Shown here piece after piece: positions 63,874 through 64,000 of a stretch of 64,000 nt of DNA. Numbering within the stretch: position 1 is the first letter of the stretch; the number at the start of each line of letters is the position of its first letter. Made by a program: the position numbers and the translations under genes. The stretch lies in NCBI GenBank assembly GCA_021373135.1, contig JAJFTH010000006.1:186001-250000 (forward strand), in the 5' to 3' direction. The DNA comes from Bacteroidales bacterium (lineage in GTDB: Bacteria; Bacteroidota; Bacteroidia; Bacteroidales; UBA1402). The notes beneath the pieces were generated by a model. It was not told where the DNA came from. It was given only the letters and a program-made list of their open reading frames with translations, and made no database searches.

Positions 63874-64000
63874 GGATGCACCTGTTTTAATGCTATCTTC
63901 AAATACAAGAGGCTGATTTTATCCAAATTTTTCATTTTTTGTGTCAATTTGTTTGCTGGCAATCATTCAGTTAAAAAACCTACAAATTCATTCTGTCAAG

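Noticed and set aside
1-64000. tRNA, rRNA, CRISPR arrays, transposases, integrases, phage genes
   Set aside because: I looked for cloverleaf T-arm sequence, regularly spaced repeats and typical enzymes and found none. The only repeats noted are the 94-bp pair and the 25-bp tandem.

Overview
The window looks like chromosome of an anaerobic member of the Bacteroidales (phylum Bacteroidota). Support comes from gene families and fusions typical of the group (SpmA-SpmB fusion, DUF3098, DUF5020, DUF4369 lipoproteins, the type IX secretion component PorZ, the gene order mnmG-apt-uvrC-dtd-mazG-deoC). It also comes from promoters of the Bacteroidota form TTTG/TTG-N19-21-TAnnTTTG and the near absence of Shine-Dalgarno sequences. 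Ferredoxin-dependent 2-oxoacid oxidoreductase (korAB), a CoA transferase and ATP-dependent PEP carboxykinase fit a fermentative, fumarate/succinate-type metabolism. I see no rRNA, tRNA, transposase, integrase, phage gene or CRISPR array.

Layout. 1-8.9 kb: a left-edge MprF-like flippase (minus), then a plus-strand run spmAB, ybeY, mnmG, a perfect parS-like palindrome, apt, uvrC, dtd, mazG, deoC. 9-17.8 kb: prenyl synthase, polA, ychF, mutS, an AT-rich gene-free stretch with a DnaA-box-like site, and a SpoU-type methyltransferase. 17.9-27.6 kb: nadA, rdgB and porZ converge on folK, queA, truB, DUF3098, ftsX, miaB and a membrane LytTR regulator. 27.8-33.4 kb: a DUF6051 hydrolase, a secreted and a membrane protein of unknown function, a CoA transferase, uppP and aroK. 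33.4-42.3 kb is more accessory: a 1120-residue GH18 / polysaccharide deacetylase / GT2 fusion, a soluble PAS histidine kinase, a Panacea-type toxin-antitoxin pair, comM, a 25-bp tandem repeat and a DUF4369 lipoprotein. 42.3-50.5 kb: C_GCAxxG_C_C protein, pckA, upp, a purine permease in tandem with a DUF5020 outer-membrane protein, korBA. 50.7-64 kb: beta-CASP metallo-hydrolase, argS, HU, two overlapping rhomboid proteases, an EEP-family protein, priA, an FN3-SUMF1 lipoprotein, HIT protein, greA and a DUF4369/thioredoxin-like lipoprotein.

How genes fit together. Several neighbours share a task: DUF5020 (outer membrane) with the NCS2 permease (inner membrane), plus upp nearby, for nucleobase uptake and salvage; korA with korB; greA with the HIT protein; toxin with antitoxin; uvrC, polA and mutS for DNA repair.

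The most unusual observation is a 94-bp element present twice, at 29202-29295 (plus) and 63730-63823 (minus). The copies match at 88 of 94 positions. Each ends exactly on the start codon of a secreted protein, yet the two proteins are unrelated. Both copies also carry a 27-codon open frame whose TGA overlaps that ATG.
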